Shown here: positions 32,633-45,756 of the stretch, piece after piece | Layout of the letters: each line of letters opens with the position of its first letter | Numbering within the stretch: position 1 is the stretch's first letter | Source of the DNA: Pyrocephalus nanus | Taxonomy: Eukaryota; Chordata; Aves; Passeriformes; Tyrannidae | NCBI GenBank assembly: GCA_038380795.1 | Contig: CM076267.1 | Span: forward strand, 36,270,232-36,334,231 | Length of the DNA: 64,000 nucleotides | Reading direction: 5' to 3' | Made by a program: the position numbers and the translations under genes | The notes under the pieces: generated by a model | What the model saw: the letters and a program-made list of their open reading frames with translations, nothing else | Told to the model about the DNA's origin: nothing | Databases searched by the model: none

Positions 32633-34743
32633 TGAGTCTCTGAACAGTAAAGGGTCAGACCTCGAGCTGGTGTAGATGGACCTCCACAAGCTTTGGTGTT
32701 TTACAGCTAGCCTGCTGTATTTTTTAGGCTCTCTCTGATTTGAACAGCACATCCAACCCCAGCTTCACTTAGAAGAGCCACGTAAAGGAAGAGATGCTTT
32801 CTGCCAGGAAGCAGGAGGCAGTTTACAAGTGGAGGTGCTGTCACCTTTTGACAAAGCCCAGCCTGTCACAGTTCCAGGGGCTGAGGGAGGACCCTTCAGG
32901 AGGTCCCTGGGCATGGCAGGGAGGGTGATACCAGGCCAGCAGTGTTTGGTTGCCTGCTGAGGACCTGCATCCCCGGCTGCTGCTGGACCAGTCACCCCGT
33001 CCCTCCACACCTCCCGTTCCCTGACCTGCCAGCTTAGTCAACACATCCAAGGCCCCACGGGAATAATATCCACCCCCACTAATGCAATTAGGACAAGTGC
33101 AGAGTTTAATGAGGGTAATGATGACAGGCAATATGGAAGCAGGGATGCAAGCCATCCGTGGAGACGTTTCCCCTGAAGGACAACTCCTTGAGAACAATCC
33201 CCCAAGGCACTCTGGAGTTAAAAAGCGTATTTGTCAGGTAGCACTGCTCTCAGCTTAAGATCTCTCTCTTCTTTCCAGGATTATGCTTTTATGATGTGAT
33301 TTAAGGGGAGGAAAAATGTGTAAATAAGCCAGATGTGACTCCTGTAGCTTGGAAGGAGCTATTACGTGACCCTGCAGCTTAATAAAAATGCTTTCACTGA
33401 TTTTTATTCTTTTATAAAGGCAGGCACTGATTGGTGCTGCTCATCAAAATGTAAACAGCAGCTTTCAGCTTCCCTCCGAGCTCTCCTGAAAGCAGGCCAT
33501 GAATTATTAAGCCAGGAGATTACCTTGACTGGAATGTTTCATCAGGGAAGTTGAGTATCACTCCGAGGGGTGGACAGGCTTCCCGTGGAGGGTTGGAAAC
33601 CCAAAATTGGAAAGGCTCTCCTGGCTTTTGCGGGAAGTCTGCAGCGGTTACAGAAACTTTGGCTCCAGATCGCCCTGTCCTGCTCCAAAGTGGACACCTT
33701 GGAGCCTTCAGGTTGAATATTTCCTTTTTTTTTTTTTTTTTTTTTTTAAAACACCTCCTCCCAAGGTCTCTCCTTGTCATTGCTTTATTTATTCATTTAT
33801 TTATTTGTATTTATTATTTTGGTTTACCTTCCTTTTTAGATTAGGAGATATTAGGATCTGGGGTGTCCCTCCTAGATGGGATTCCTCCTGGCCATGGCTT
33901 TGGGGTTCTTGGGGCAGGAGAGCCCTAATCATTGCTCTTCCTTGCTGTCTCTGGGTAACAAATTGCTTGTCAGAGAAGGGCCATGATCCTTCTGGGCTCC
34001 CTGATGGGTGCCTTCCCCAGGGACCACTGGAATGAAAGGATTTGAGGAGGAGCAGGGAGGATGTAAGAGCAGCAAAGCCCCCAGGGCACAGTCCAGAATG
34101 CATCTCAGAGCCCCCCAAGGCAGCAAACCCCTGTGTGGTGGGACAGCCCCCCCTCAGCCCGGCTGCTGCTGTGATGGGTGTCCGTGGGCATTTGGGGATG
34201 TGACTCCTGCCTTTGCTGCCCACCTGACCTGTCCCCAAACCTCTCCCTGGCCAGGGATGGGGGACCTCAGGCTGTGGGTGCTGCAGTAAATAAGAGACAG
34301 AGCCAGCCTGGCAGCCCCAAGGCTCCTCTTTAGGCACTCGAGTGTCTCCTCTCCCAGCTCCTCATTCACCTTCCGAATTCATCACCGAGAGAAACATCCG
34401 ACTCTGCATTAAGGCAAAGCTGTCCCTGGGGCCTCATAGGTGGTGATAGGAACATCTCAGCTCCCGAGTTTATATTCTCATAAATCTTCAGGAAGGTGAT
34501 TTTCCCTTCCTTTTTTTTTTTTTTTTTTTTCCTCCTCCTCCCCTTCTCTCCTGCCCTGCTTTAATTACAGCCGCGGGCAGGGCACCAAGGAACAGCCCAG
34601 CACACTCTCCTTGCCAAGGCTGGAGCTGCCAGCAGAGCCCAGGCAAAGCCATGCTCTGAGAATCTCTGAAATTCCCCAAATTCCCCCTTGACAATTTTAA
34701 TGGCATCCTGTGCACAGAATCAGCCAAGCAAGGGCTCCACGTG
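32633..34743. other. Spacer with T runs
   Basis: T runs lie at 33725-33747 (23 bases) and 34511-34530 (20 bases). Short ATTT repeats are near 33785-33815. Frames at 33607-34337 overlap on both strands with no domain. Confidence 0.5.
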
Positions 34744-34850
34744 CTGGGATCCCTGGGGTGTCTGTGCGGGTCCAGGAGCTGGATTCGATGATCCCTGTGA
34801 GTCCCTTCCAGCTCAGGTGATTCTGGGGTTCTGTGACTCTGTGGTTCTCC
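34744..34850 (+). repeat. CR1 LINE 3' end, 'ccagctcagg' type, sense
   Basis: Shows GTCCAGGAGCTGGATTCGAT, GATCCCTGTGAGTCCCTTCC and AGCTCAGGTGATTCTGGGG, then a repeated tail (TTCTGTGACTCTGTGGTTC). This is the same 3'-end type as the copy at 8805-9212. Confidence 0.88.
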
Positions 34851-35809
34851 CTCCCCTGCAGGAGGTGCCTCCTGTTCCTCAGCCTCTGGATGCATCACTC
34901 CCAGGGGTGCAGGCTGCTCCCCAAACTCTGGTGAGGATGCACCACCATTAAAGGACACTGGTATATTGAAAAGTGCTGCTTTGCTCTCCACCTCACACAG
35001 ATCCATTTGGAGAGGGAGATGTTTGATTGCAAACCCATTTAGGATTTGTTTTCATGGTTTTAGGCTCTTCCTTTTGCATTAAAGTGCTACAACGCTGCAG
35101 CCAACCACCAAAACCCTAAACCACCCCTAAGAAAATACACATTAAAAGAAGCAAAATAAAAAAAAAATTAAAGTCATGACTTGGATAAATTAAGTGAAAC
35201 ACACTATGAAACAATACAAACTATTATAAATTGCACTGAACCAACAGAATCAACACACCAATATCTGGTTTGCCAGCACATACTTCTCTGATAAAAATAA
35301 ACTGTTCTTGGAATGAACCCCTGCTTTGATTTATATCTCGCAGTCCAAGTACACACAAGGAGGATGTAAAATCTGCTAATATAAATACCACTGGTCTCAG
35401 GCTTTTATCAGATGCTTTCTACCAGGAAAGAAAAGGCTCTCTTTTTTTTCCTGCTCAGGTAATTAGTGTGTTCCTTTGAGCCAAGCTCCCATGTTTCCTC
35501 CTTTTCCAAAGCCATAATCCTGGGTGTGGGCCCCACAGAAAATTACCCCAGTGCTCCGTGCCAGGGAACATCTCAGAGCCCTGAGCCCAGCCAGGCTCAC
35601 AGGAAAAGGGTCAATTTGTGGGCAAACGTGGTCATAACAAAGGCACAAAGCAGCTGTGGGGGCCAAGAGCCACAGAGTGGGCTTAGAGCCCCCCTTGCAC
35701 CGACTGAGCCCCTCCAGGGCCACGTGTGTGTGCCAGGAGGGGTTTTTGGGGAGATGCTTGGGAAGCACCTGCTCTCTGCATAGCCCTGGCACGACTGTGC
35801 TGGTCATCC
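34851..35809. other. Spacer, partly A+T-rich
   Basis: 35080-35420 is A+T-rich and free of long frames. No recognised repeat or motif cluster. Confidence 0.5.
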
Positions 35810-36076
35810 CTGAGTGGTTTGGGTTGGAAGGGACCCTAAAGGCTCATCCCATCCCACCCCCTGCCATGGGCTGGGACAATTTCCACCAGCCCAGGTTGCT
35901 CCAAGTCCCCTCCAACCTGGCCTTGGACACTTCCAGGGATCCAGGGGCAGCCACAGCTTCTCCATGAAACCTGTTCCAGGGCCTCCCCATCCTCAAAGGG
36001 AGGAATTCCTCCCCAGTATCCCATCTAACCCTGCCCTCTGGCAGTGGGAAGTCATTCCCTGAGTCCTGGCACCCCA
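35810..36076 (-). repeat. CR1 LINE 3' UTR, antisense
   Basis: On the plus strand TGGTTTGGGTTGGAAGGGAC begins the complement of the CR1 end. The match runs through the 'ggccttggacacttcc' region and the complement of the 'agggcagggttagatgggatac' region to TGGGAAGTCATTCCC, reaching the start of the CR1 3' UTR. About 265 bases are kept, with no ORF2 sequence. Confidence 0.94.
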
Positions 36077-37689
36077 GGCCCTTGTCATTCAGCCACGTGC
36101 AACCCAGGACGTGAAGGAGACATCTCCCCATGCCCACCCCAGCAACCAGGGCTGTAGGGCAGACAAAGGGGAGAATATCCTGCAGCTGTAGGGGCTGATG
36201 TTGCACCTCATGTTTTTGTAAGGCGGCAGAAACGCTGTGGAGCTGCTGCCTTTCAGAATGCTCAGTGCTTTCTCACTCTATACTGGGCAAACAACCTGCG
36301 ATTAATAATTTATTCTATGAATTTCACCTCTACGGCTTTAATCTAATTATCTGAGCTGTAAACCAGACAGGCTTTGGAAACAGCACACGAAATAAGAGTT
36401 GTTTTTTTTTTTTCCCAGAATTGTCATTCACCCTTTTCCATTCGGGTTTTCCTCAGAGAGGCAGCTGGGATGGTGGAGCTTTCACCTGCACTTCACGGAG
36501 CTGTGCTCAAACTCCCACCCTCTCACCATGTTCACAGTTCAAAACTGTCTGTGAAGGAGCCTCAGGGAATAATTCGTGTCTGTAATCCCCTGTGGGAGTT
36601 TAGTGGTCAAGAAGGGCTTGGGGCTGGTGTAGTGCTGGAAACCAAATAAGCACGGTTACACAGATGCCCTGGGTGGGAGAATTCAATCTGCTGGGCTTTT
36701 CCAGAGGGCTACAGTCAGCCTGGGATCGTGGGGCTGCGAAATAACAGGCAATGCAACGCAAATCAGAGTGCAAACGTTGGAGGAGCAGATAAAAACCCAT
36801 GACTTTGCCTTCCTCTGTCTGGTTTTCCCTTTGAAGGTTGCACTGCCAGGACATTTGGCATTCCTGTGTCTCCTGTCCCCTGAGCTTTCCTGATCCTCCT
36901 AAAACCTCGCTGGAGGTGCAGCTTTCCTCTGAAAAAAATTACAAAATGGTAATTTTATCCTCTTCCAGCAAATTTAATCTTTCTTTTATATTCTAAAGAA
37001 CGTGGGCAAACAAAACACAGGATCCATTTCTCTTCTGCCCCTTCCTACCTTGCTTACTTTTGCTATTTTTTCCAGGTAAGTCTCCCTTGGATTTATGACC
37101 GTGACCCAGTTTTTTACCCAGTGGACTGTAGCCAGGGAAAGGGCTACCTTACCTCTGTGGGATTTACAGTCACAGGGTGTCCAAGCACTGGCTTTGGAAG
37201 GACAGTGATTTGGGAGCAGAGGGGTCTCATCCAGCCCCGCCGCAGGAGGCTCTTTTTTGGGCACAGGCAGGAATGCCTTGTTTGGGTCAGGTTATCCTGA
37301 CATTACTGGGGCACAACTCGCATCCTGCAGCTTCTGTGATTTGCTGCCAGCCCAGCCACGCCGAGGCTGCCTTGTTAAGGGGCTGAGGAGATGCACATTC
37401 CCAAGATTTCAATCTCTGGACAATGCGCTGGCAAAGATGTCCTGGGAGAGACAACCAGCGCTGATTTTTTTTTTTTTTTTTCTCGCTGATTTTTTTTTTA
37501 GGTTACTTCCCCCTTTTAAGTTTCTTCTGGGGCCTTTTGGTTGTCTGTAGAAAGCAGATCCAAGCTGCATCTCCTGTGCCTGGGTTTGCCAGCACCGGGG
37601 CAGAGACACAGGGGAGTGTAAAACTGCTGATCCCTGTCCAAAACGGAGAGATCAGAGCACACAGCCCCAAACCTCCTGCCACTGCAAAG
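36077..37689. other. Spacer, nothing recognised
   Basis: Unique sequence with T runs at 36402-36413 and 37465-37481. No gene signal. Confidence 0.5.
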
Positions 37690-37830
37690 CTATCCAGAGC
37701 CCCTTGACTGTTTTGAAACCTGCCCTGATTAGTAATGATGTTTTTAATTGAAATTTCAAGGTTCATTACTGAATGCAGATTAATTAAATTGCGAGGAGAG
37801 ATAATGAGAAATGTTCCCTTTGGACCCATA
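37690..37830. other. A+T-rich non-repetitive block
   Basis: Contains GATTAGTAATGATG, TTTAATTGAAATTTCAAGG and CAGATTAATTAAATTGCG, with several ATTA cores. It is a candidate for a conserved non-coding element based only on composition and motif density. Confidence 0.22.
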
Positions 37831-39795
37831 AAGGGACACACACGTGTCCTAGCGGGACTTTCCCAGCCCGACCCGCTGCTGATCTCCCCAAAGAGCATCT
37901 TCCAGGGTGCCAGGCTGCCCTGGTGGGGGGTGCATCCCCACCCTGCCAAGCACCAGGCACAGAGTGCACGCTTGGCATCTCGTGAAATCACACCAGCAGC
38001 ATCTCTAAGCCAGACTTGTCAGGTTTTTCCCAGTCTCCGCTCAGGGAGAAGCTTGAAACCTGTGGGAAAGGAAAAAAAATGAACCTTTCCCTGTGGGAAA
38101 AGGTTAATTGAAAACTGAGGCTGGGACCTTGGGGTTTCCTGAGCTGGGGAGATGCTGGGCTGGCCGCGGGGGACTGGGTGATGTGGATCACTGTGGTGTG
38201 ATGGGGATGTCCTCAGGTTAGTGTCACTCCACAGCAGGGCAGAAGGGCAGTGAGAGCCCCCGTGGCTCCACTCTCCCCCTCACAGAGTCACCTCTAACCT
38301 CAGCAAGCTCCTGGTTAAATGTGAGGTGGGTTGGGGTTGTTTTGGGGGTTTTTAACCAGCCCTTCTTGCAACTTGCATTGAGGCAAAGCCCTCCCTGGAG
38401 TGCCACGGCTTGGCATCCGGGAAATACCACTGGAAAGGTGCTGATCCCAAACACCTCCCAAACATCTGCCTTGGGAGGGGCTGTTTGTCTCATCTGGAGA
38501 GCTCAGGTGTGGTTTGATGGGAGTTCAGAAAAACCTAGGGGAAACTGGGACTGTGGTTGCTGGGAGTCCTCAGGTCACTGGGGAGGTGACCCTGCCCCTG
38601 CTTTCATGGGAGGGGTTGTCTTTTGGGATCCCTTCTGCCCCCTCACTGAAAACATCTCCTACAGAGCTGCGCAGAGTGCACCTTGGTGGGCCTTGGAGAG
38701 CTGGATGTCTGTAGTGTGTTTGCTTTCTCAGCCCCAAATTCCAGCCAAATAGGGGCACTTCTGCCACCCCTTTCCTGCAAACCTCTCCAGAAAGGTCCAT
38801 CATCCCTCCCTGTGGGACCACAAACGGCTGATGAATTTCTTGCAGGGATATGATGGTCTGATGGACACCCCCACACTCCCGAGAACAAGGTGGGACCTGG
38901 CATAAGCCATGCTCTGGCACAGTAAACCCCAGCCAGGCTCATCTCACTGTCACGAGAGGAGGGTTGCAGTGACAGTGAGGAGCAACATGGTCTCCACGAG
39001 GTCTCTGTGACTTCCACGGAGATATATTTTCTGGAGAAGTCTATGGAAATTAGAAAGCTTTAATTGGGCTCATCTGGACCCTGGTAAAAATCTCTTCTGA
39101 CTGCAGCATGATGGAGCAGATAAAACAGCACTGAAGATATTATTTCCTGGAAGCTTTTCTATTTCTGTCAGCTCTTACTTGCCGCTCTCCCCTCCCTGGA
39201 GGACGAGCTCTGCTTTCATACACCAGTGGGTTTTTGTTTTGGCAAAAAAAAATTGTGGGTTTTGGCAGAAAAAACAGACAGTACATCAATGAAGAGGGGA
39301 AACCAATTTTTTCCCAAATGCTTCAAAGCTACCAGTTAAGGGTTTCCAAAAAGCTTTGGCGTGGAGACCAAGTGGATGCGAAAAGAGATGGGAATTGGTT
39401 CATATCCTGCACGACTTCCATTATTGCTTGAAAAAGCAGCGGAGTTTTGTTATTGTATTTGTGTAGACCACTGTGCTGGAGACTCCCGGCTGAGGGACAG
39501 GGTTATTTTATCCAGATACTGCACACAATACCCAGAAACACGGACATGAATAAACCTCATTAGGGAACAGGCACGCACGACCAATTCAGAGGAGATTGCC
39601 CAGACCCTGCCCTGCTTGAAAGGCTCTTTCATGGGACCAACGGCCCCCAGAGCATGAGGAGAATTGCTGCGGATGGTTTGGTGTTTCCAGGATTCCTGCC
39701 ATCCCCACAAACCCCTCTGGAGCACAAGGAAGTGCAGAGCATCCCGCTGGAGGAGCAGTAGATTACTGAGCCAAAGAGACTTCCCTCCTTAATTC
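37831..39795. other. Spacer, nothing recognised
   Basis: Frames of up to 143 codons on both strands (38321-39017) have no domain. No repeats or RNA genes recognised. Confidence 0.5.
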
Positions 39796-39828
39796 CATTT
39801 ATTTATTTATTTATTTATTTATTTATTG
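39796..39828 (+). repeat. (ATTT)n microsatellite
   Basis: About eight ATTT units without interruption. Confidence 0.95.
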
Positions 39829-40432
39829 CCCAACAGGCTGACTGAGCTTGGGATATCACGGTGGTTGGACAAAGCCCATGCCAGGGTTGCTGCCACAGCT
39901 CCTGCCTGTAGGACCACCAGGGAGACCCCCTGCTCCTGTTTCTGTCCTCATGGAAAACCAAAGTCCAAGCATTTCCATTTTTTTTTTTCAGCTCCCACCA
40001 AGCATCATTTCTTACCTTGCAAAGGTTTTGCAGCTTGTTAGTGCCAGTGGGAGGGAAACTGGGCAGTGCTGGGGTTTGCCAGGCTTGTTTCCCAGGGAAG
40101 GCTGATTCCTACCTTGGGAAGTCTTGGCACCAACTCTGATTTCCAGGGAAACTCAAGCCAGATTGTCAGCAGCCCACCAAAACAGTGATGCTGAAGTAGC
40201 AATGGGGTGTTGCAAGCATCCATTGCCTGCATCCAGGAGGAAATTATGATCTACCTGTGGCCAGATAAACCCCTCCCAAACCTTGGCTGGTGATAAATAA
40301 TTACAGGGGTATTGTTACCCAAATCACTGCCCCACTGCCACTGGGGAAAAACCAAAGCCACCTGGAGAACAGGTGCCAAGAGAGGCTTTTTCTGAGTGTT
40401 GTCTGAAAAACAGCAGAGCACCCCTTGAGACC
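39829..40432. other. Spacer, nothing recognised
   Basis: Unique sequence; no feature recognised. Confidence 0.5.
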
Positions 40433-40500
40433 GGGATGCTGTTGAAGATCCCTCGGTGCTGGGATGCTGTTGAACATCCCTCCATACCGGGATGCTGTAG
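40433..40500 (+). repeat. 28-bp tandem repeat, about 2.4 copies
   Basis: GGGATGCTGTTGAAGATCCC starts at 40433, a near copy starts at 40461, and a partial copy starts at 40489, giving an exact 28-base period. Confidence 0.92.
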
Positions 40501-41825
40501 CAGAAGCACAGCCTCTGTGTGTGCTTTGCAAAGAGCCAGCCCAGTCCATAACACTTAAGCTGAAAGGGAGACTAAATAAAGATTAGATGGAGACTGATGT
40601 TCCCATTTGCATCGGGAAAGGGCTTGAATCTCTTTTAGCTGCCTTTTCCAGAGTGAATCCTTGGGTGAAGCTGCTGCCTCGCCAAGCCTCGTGCAGTGAG
40701 TGTTTTTATCCCCAAGTTTGCTTTGTTTCCAGTAGACCTCTTAATTACAGGGAATTAAAAATTAAAGGAGAGGATGGCAGAGAGCAGTGGATAAGCTTTG
40801 TCAACAGCCGGCCCTGATGGGCTACGGGACTGAGGGCGTCGCTCCAGGGATCCTTATTTACACCGGGATAAGGACAGGGAGAAACTGGAGACAGGGCAAA
40901 ACCCCACCTACCTTGTTTGTGCATCACTAGCCCCAAATTTTTTCAGCAAAGTCACTTGCTGTTTAGCCAAAGTGGAGCCTTTTAGTGGGGAGGTATTAAT
41001 GGCATGAAATCCTGTTCCGCTGGCAAACGGTGCCATCGGCAGCGGAGCAAAACGCCACAGTCCCTGCTTTCATGGGAATTTGGGGGTTGCTTTCTTTAGA
41101 AACCCCCGACCTAAATGGTAATTACAAAATTTCGAGAATTGGCTGGAACAAAAAAAAAAGGGAATGTTCTTGCTTGTCCCGGCACATTTTATTTCCCTCC
41201 TGAATGCGAGGAAAATGAATGTGGAAAACACAAATCTGGGGTTTGACTTCCCCCGTGCCGACATCTGGAATGAGATGCAAATGTACGTAAACAATCGATC
41301 TCTAAAACCCACAAAATCAAGTCAAATCCCTCTCAAATCAACACAGAGCTCCTCCAGCCTCTGAGAGGAGGGATTTGGGTTCCAGGGGAGACCCATCCAC
41401 TTTCTTAGCTCCTTGTGGCTGGTGGGAGCAAACTGTGTTCCCCCTCTGCCCGTGGAAAAACACCCACCCAGTGAGGAAATGGGAAGAGCAGAGCAATTGC
41501 CAATTAAATGCCCTTTAAAATTTAATCTGAATGTTAAACCCAACAGAGATCTGCACTCACAGTCTCTGCCCGCTGGTGAGCCTGTTGTGTTGCTGTCCCA
41601 CTCCTGGGCACAGAGGACCCGAGGGAAGGGGTCCGGTGCCCTACTCGTAGGGAGCACAATTGGCTGGGAAAAGGGGTCCATGAACAGCAGCAGCAAGGGG
41701 AGCGGGGCATGGGGGGAACGTTTTTGGGGGCTGGTGACCAAGCTGGGGCTACCTGAGAACATCCTTGCCCATCTTCCCTGAAGGACAACTCTTCTGCCCC
41801 GAGAGTAGCACCCAAGGTATCATTG
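40501..41825. other. Spacer, nothing recognised
   Basis: Frames at 41322-41781 overlap on opposite strands and lack domains. No other element seen. Confidence 0.5.
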
Positions 41826-42052
41826 TTTAGACTGGATACTGGGAAGAAATTCCTCCCTGGGAGGGTGGGCAGGCCCTGGCACAGGTTGGGCAGAGAAGCT
41901 GTGGCTGCCCCTGGATCCCTGGGAGTGTCCAAGGCCAGGTTGGATGGGGCTTGGAGCAACCTGGGCTAGTGGAAGGTGTCCCTGCCTGTGGAATGAGATG
42001 GGCTTTAAGGTCCCTTCCAACCCAGTCCAGTCTGGGATTCTGTGGTTCCATG
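41826..42052 (+). repeat. CR1 LINE 3' UTR, sense
   Basis: Shows GGATACTGGGAAGAAATTCC, GGCAGGCCCTGGCACAGG, GGATCCCTGGGAGTGTCCAA, GGAGCAACCTGGGCTAGTGG and GGTCCCTTCCAACCCAGTCC, then the tail GGGATTCTGTGGTTCC. The 'catggcagggggttgg' motif present in other copies is deleted. Confidence 0.94.
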
Positions 42053-43129
42053 AAAGCTGCTTCATGATAACTGAAGTACACCAGGAGGGCAGTTTGAAGA
42101 CCTGAGCTGGCAGGGAGTAGCTGTGGATACAAAACTAGAGGCATTTTGGAAGAAATAAATCTTCCTTTCCATGAACATTTAGGGCAGCAACATCTCATCC
42201 TGCAAACATTCCCAAGACCTGTGAGCTGGAAGGGCACGAGGAAGGTCACGGCCAGGGCTCAGGCTGGGAATTTGCATTTTGCACCAACATTTTTTGCTGG
42301 TGATGACGCGATTTTCGCAGTGTTGTTCTTCTGCCATTAGATGTCCCTGCGTCCTACACGGAGCCCAGGCTGGAGGTCACTCCTGGGAAACAAAGGTCAC
42401 CAGGCTGGAGCAGAAATCGGTTTTAATTTGGTTTCACAGCTTCTGAGTGGCTCCTTTAATAAACCCCTTCTCTGCGGGAGAGGCTGTGCCTCCCCAGGAC
42501 GAGGCTGGTGCACGGATGAGTTTAGGTGGTTCTGTCTCCATTTGGCTGTAGAGCCCTGGGGATGTTCTCTCTGGGGCCCTGGGATGGAGCAGGCAGTGAG
42601 AAGCTGGAGCCCCTGGGGGCGTTGGGGTTGCAAACTGCGGAGCGTGGCTGTGCACCGACAGGTTGTTGTGGTTCAGAGCACCACACAGCACCTCCTGTGC
42701 CTCCTGACCGCATCCTATGGACAGCCAGGAGCAGGGGGGGGGGATGCGAGAAAACATCATTTCAAGCTCTCCCCACTTTTCCAAGCACACCGCTTGCACC
42801 GTGGTCCGCTGAGCCGCTCTGGCACAGCCCTGCTTTTGCTGGGAGGGGCTGGTTCCCTCCGCAGTTCCAGCGTGTGGGGGGGTCTCGGGATGACAAAGCA
42901 AACCCCAGAGCCCCGAACCCTTTGTGCAGAGCCAAGCTGCGCCACATCCCCGGCAGATCCAGCCCCAGCCGTGGCGGGAAGAAGGATGGATATTATGAGC
43001 TGCACGTACTGGCAGCGCTCGGAGAGGGCCGCGCTCTGACAGCTCTCCAGGGGACACCGGGAACAGCACACGCCTGTCTGGAGCTGCGCAGGATTTTTTC
43101 CACATTTGTAATTGCAGCCTTTTTCCCCT
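42053..43129. other. G+C-rich spacer
   Basis: Frames of 232 (42341-43039 plus), 217 (42526-43179 plus) and 245 codons (42434-43171 minus) lie over one another on both strands. None has a domain or a plausible start context that separates it from the others. A G run is near 42735. Confidence 0.45.
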
Positions 43130-43250
43130 TTTGGTTGTTATTAATGTTGTTCGTTTCCTCCGAAATTGCATCTGTTTAGATGTTAATTGAGTTAATTGTT
43201 ACCATTCAGCAGCTGGAGCGGCAATTTAGCACCTGCTAATAAAGATGCTG
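43130..43250. other. A+T-rich block with TTAATTG repeats
   Basis: GTTAATTGAGTTAATTGTTA near 43181-43200 contains two TTAATTG units nine bases apart, followed by a CAGCTG E-box. Possible regulatory element; no further support. Confidence 0.22.
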
Positions 43251-45756
43251 GGTTTGAAGTTGGGTGAAAATGACCGTATTATAGGATGGCTGGTGCGCTG
43301 TGGTGCCAAAAGTGAGAGCGTGTGGGGACGGATGGAGGGATGCGCTGGGGTGGGGGGTGGTTTCTTTGAGCGCGGTGTCAACTTTCGGAGTCAGAGATCA
43401 GTGACTGAGCTGCGGAACCATCGCACGGAGCCGCTGAAGCTGCTGGGGGTGATGGTGGTGGTGGGGGAAAAACCCAACAGAGAACATACAGGTGGCAAGC
43501 ACAGAGTCAACAATAAACACTGCCTCTGGTTTCGAAGGAGAAATACAGCTTCTCTGTGACAGGCTAATTGGGTGGAATCAAAGGAGGGAAGGCATAGAAA
43601 AAAAGAAGGACTGACAGCACATGCGAAGAGACCTTTTTTACTAAGTGTTTTTATGCCTCATTATGTGGAGACCTTTCCGTAAAGAAAATGGGGGAAGGTC
43701 ACAGGGAACGAAGAGGATGGTGCTCGAGCAGAGTAGCTCTGGGATGAGTCTGATGATGACCACGGTGAGATGTACATTCCCTGATGCTTCTCCCTTCCTT
43801 TCACTTTGAAATCCTGCCGCACCCCGGGGCACAGGGGATCTTATCACCTGCCACACCACCAGCAAGAGGCTGCAGGCTGGGGAGGGTGGGACGGGACGCC
43901 CGCTCAAAGCTCTCTCTGGAGAAAGAAGCTGAGGAAAAAGCTGATTCCTCCGGAGGAAAGGGTATTTCGGAGCAGTGGGTGAGTCAGAGCCAGCCTCCCT
44001 CCCACACAGCTTCATTATTTTGGCTCCCAGGTGCACACATACGCTCGCAGGGCTGTGCTGTCGCCCCTGTGTGTGGAGACAGGGGCATGTGGGGGCACGC
44101 TGTGGTTTGGGGAGCCACATGCGGCCCCCTCCCACCGTCGTGGTCACCCCCAGCACCACAGCACGTGGAGAAATTTCCGTACACAGGGATGGCATCCCCC
44201 TGTTTTGGGGAGCAGGGCACTCCATGATGCCCTGCACCCCCATCCCATCATGCCTGATGACCCTGGAGCCACCGAGAGCTGCCAGAGCACCATCCCATCG
44301 CTCGAGGATGGATGAAAAAAAGATGGATTTAAATGAGGGCAGGGAAAATCCTCTCACCCCAACCAAAAGGATGAACATATCAAACCCTGTTCCTGCCTGG
44401 AAGGGGTTAATGAGGTGCCTCATTACTGACCCAGGCTGTAATCAAGTGGCCAGTTAAGAAGAACAAGAGGTTTAAAAGGAAGGGCAGGAAGGCAGCAGGA
44501 GTTTGGGGAGTACTTGGAAGAGCTGGATGTCAGAGCAGGGATCTGTAGCCATGGAGGTCATAGGAGAGCTGAGGTGTCGGCAGGGACTGTTAATGCTGCT
44601 GGAGCTACTTCAGCAAGAGGTAAAGAGTCCTGTTGGGATTTTTAAGCTGTCAGGAGCGGAAACAGCTCCCTGGGAAAGATGGGATCAGTTGGGGAAGGAG
44701 GTGGAGATGGGCTGATCTGTGGGCTTGCTGGAAGAGTGAGAGTTGTGCTCCTGGGGGAGCATTTGCTGCCCAAGTGCTTGCCCGGGATGTGGATATTTGC
44801 CCCGGGATGAAACGTGTGAGTGAAGGGTCTCTCTCCTGCTGTCCCAGCCGTGCCTCTGGGGAGCTGTGCGGGGCAGTGCCCTCAGGGATGGAGGAGTAGC
44901 AGTGCTGGAGCGTGGCTGTGCTCTGGCCGAGGCACTGCTGTAAGCCGGCCCCCACAGATCCTCCGCCTAGGGACACTCTCCTCTTACACGTGCTCGTGTG
45001 TCAACCCGATCCTTTCAGCTCCGAGCCCCCTGTTTGGGAACCACAGCACCCTGCTCCCCTGTGTGGCTGCTGGGGAGGCCCAGCCGTGTCCCACATGCCC
45101 ACCCGGGGCAGCAATGGGAAAGATAAACAGCATTCTCTGTGCCTGCACTTTGGCATCATCCCTGTGTCCTCGGGTCTTTCTGCTGTCCCTGTGCCCTGTC
45201 CCACCCTCCTGCTGCTGGTGGCACTGGCTTGGCCGGCCAGCCCTTGCTGGTATGGGCCATTGGGAGGACTTGGCTTTGCTCTCATAGCTCTTATAATTGG
45301 GGATATCCCAGTGCTCGTCCTTTGGGGTTTTTTTGTATTCCCATTCGCTCATTTGCTGGGGATCCAGGCTCCAGATCCCTGTGCTGTTGCCTGCTGAGAG
45401 ATATGGCTGCAACCTGGCTTTCTTAAGACTTACAGGAAAAGTTTGGAGGCCAGGGAGAGGGGAAGGACAAGCTGAGCCCTTGGCCACCACAGCACAACCT
45501 CAGCAGGCAGAGGCATTTCCTTGGTGTCAAAGGAGTGACCCTCCAGTCCAGTGCCGGTGGGGACTTGGGGGAGAGCGTGCCAGGAGGAGATGGAGCCTCC
45601 TTCCAGGAGCTCCACTCGTAACGTTATCAGCAGGGGAAGGACCTTCTGGATGCTGCCTGCTTTGCTCCCAGGAGCTGGGTGGTGCTGGCTCCTGACACGG
45701 GTGTCTCCCGCTCGGTGGAAGGTGCTGAGCTCCGTCCCCGGGCTGGGACAGCGAGG
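43251..45756. other. Spacer, nothing recognised
   Basis: Overlapping frames of up to 260 codons (43641-44423 minus; 43784-44457 plus in two frames; 44820-45490 on both strands) show no domains, so I do not call a gene. No repeat family seen. Confidence 0.5.

Noticed and set aside
42341..43179. Frames of 217-245 codons on both strands
   Set aside because: Mutual overlap and no recognisable domain.
43641..44423. 260-codon minus-strand frame
   Set aside because: Overlapped by two plus-strand frames; residues look random and no motif is recognised.
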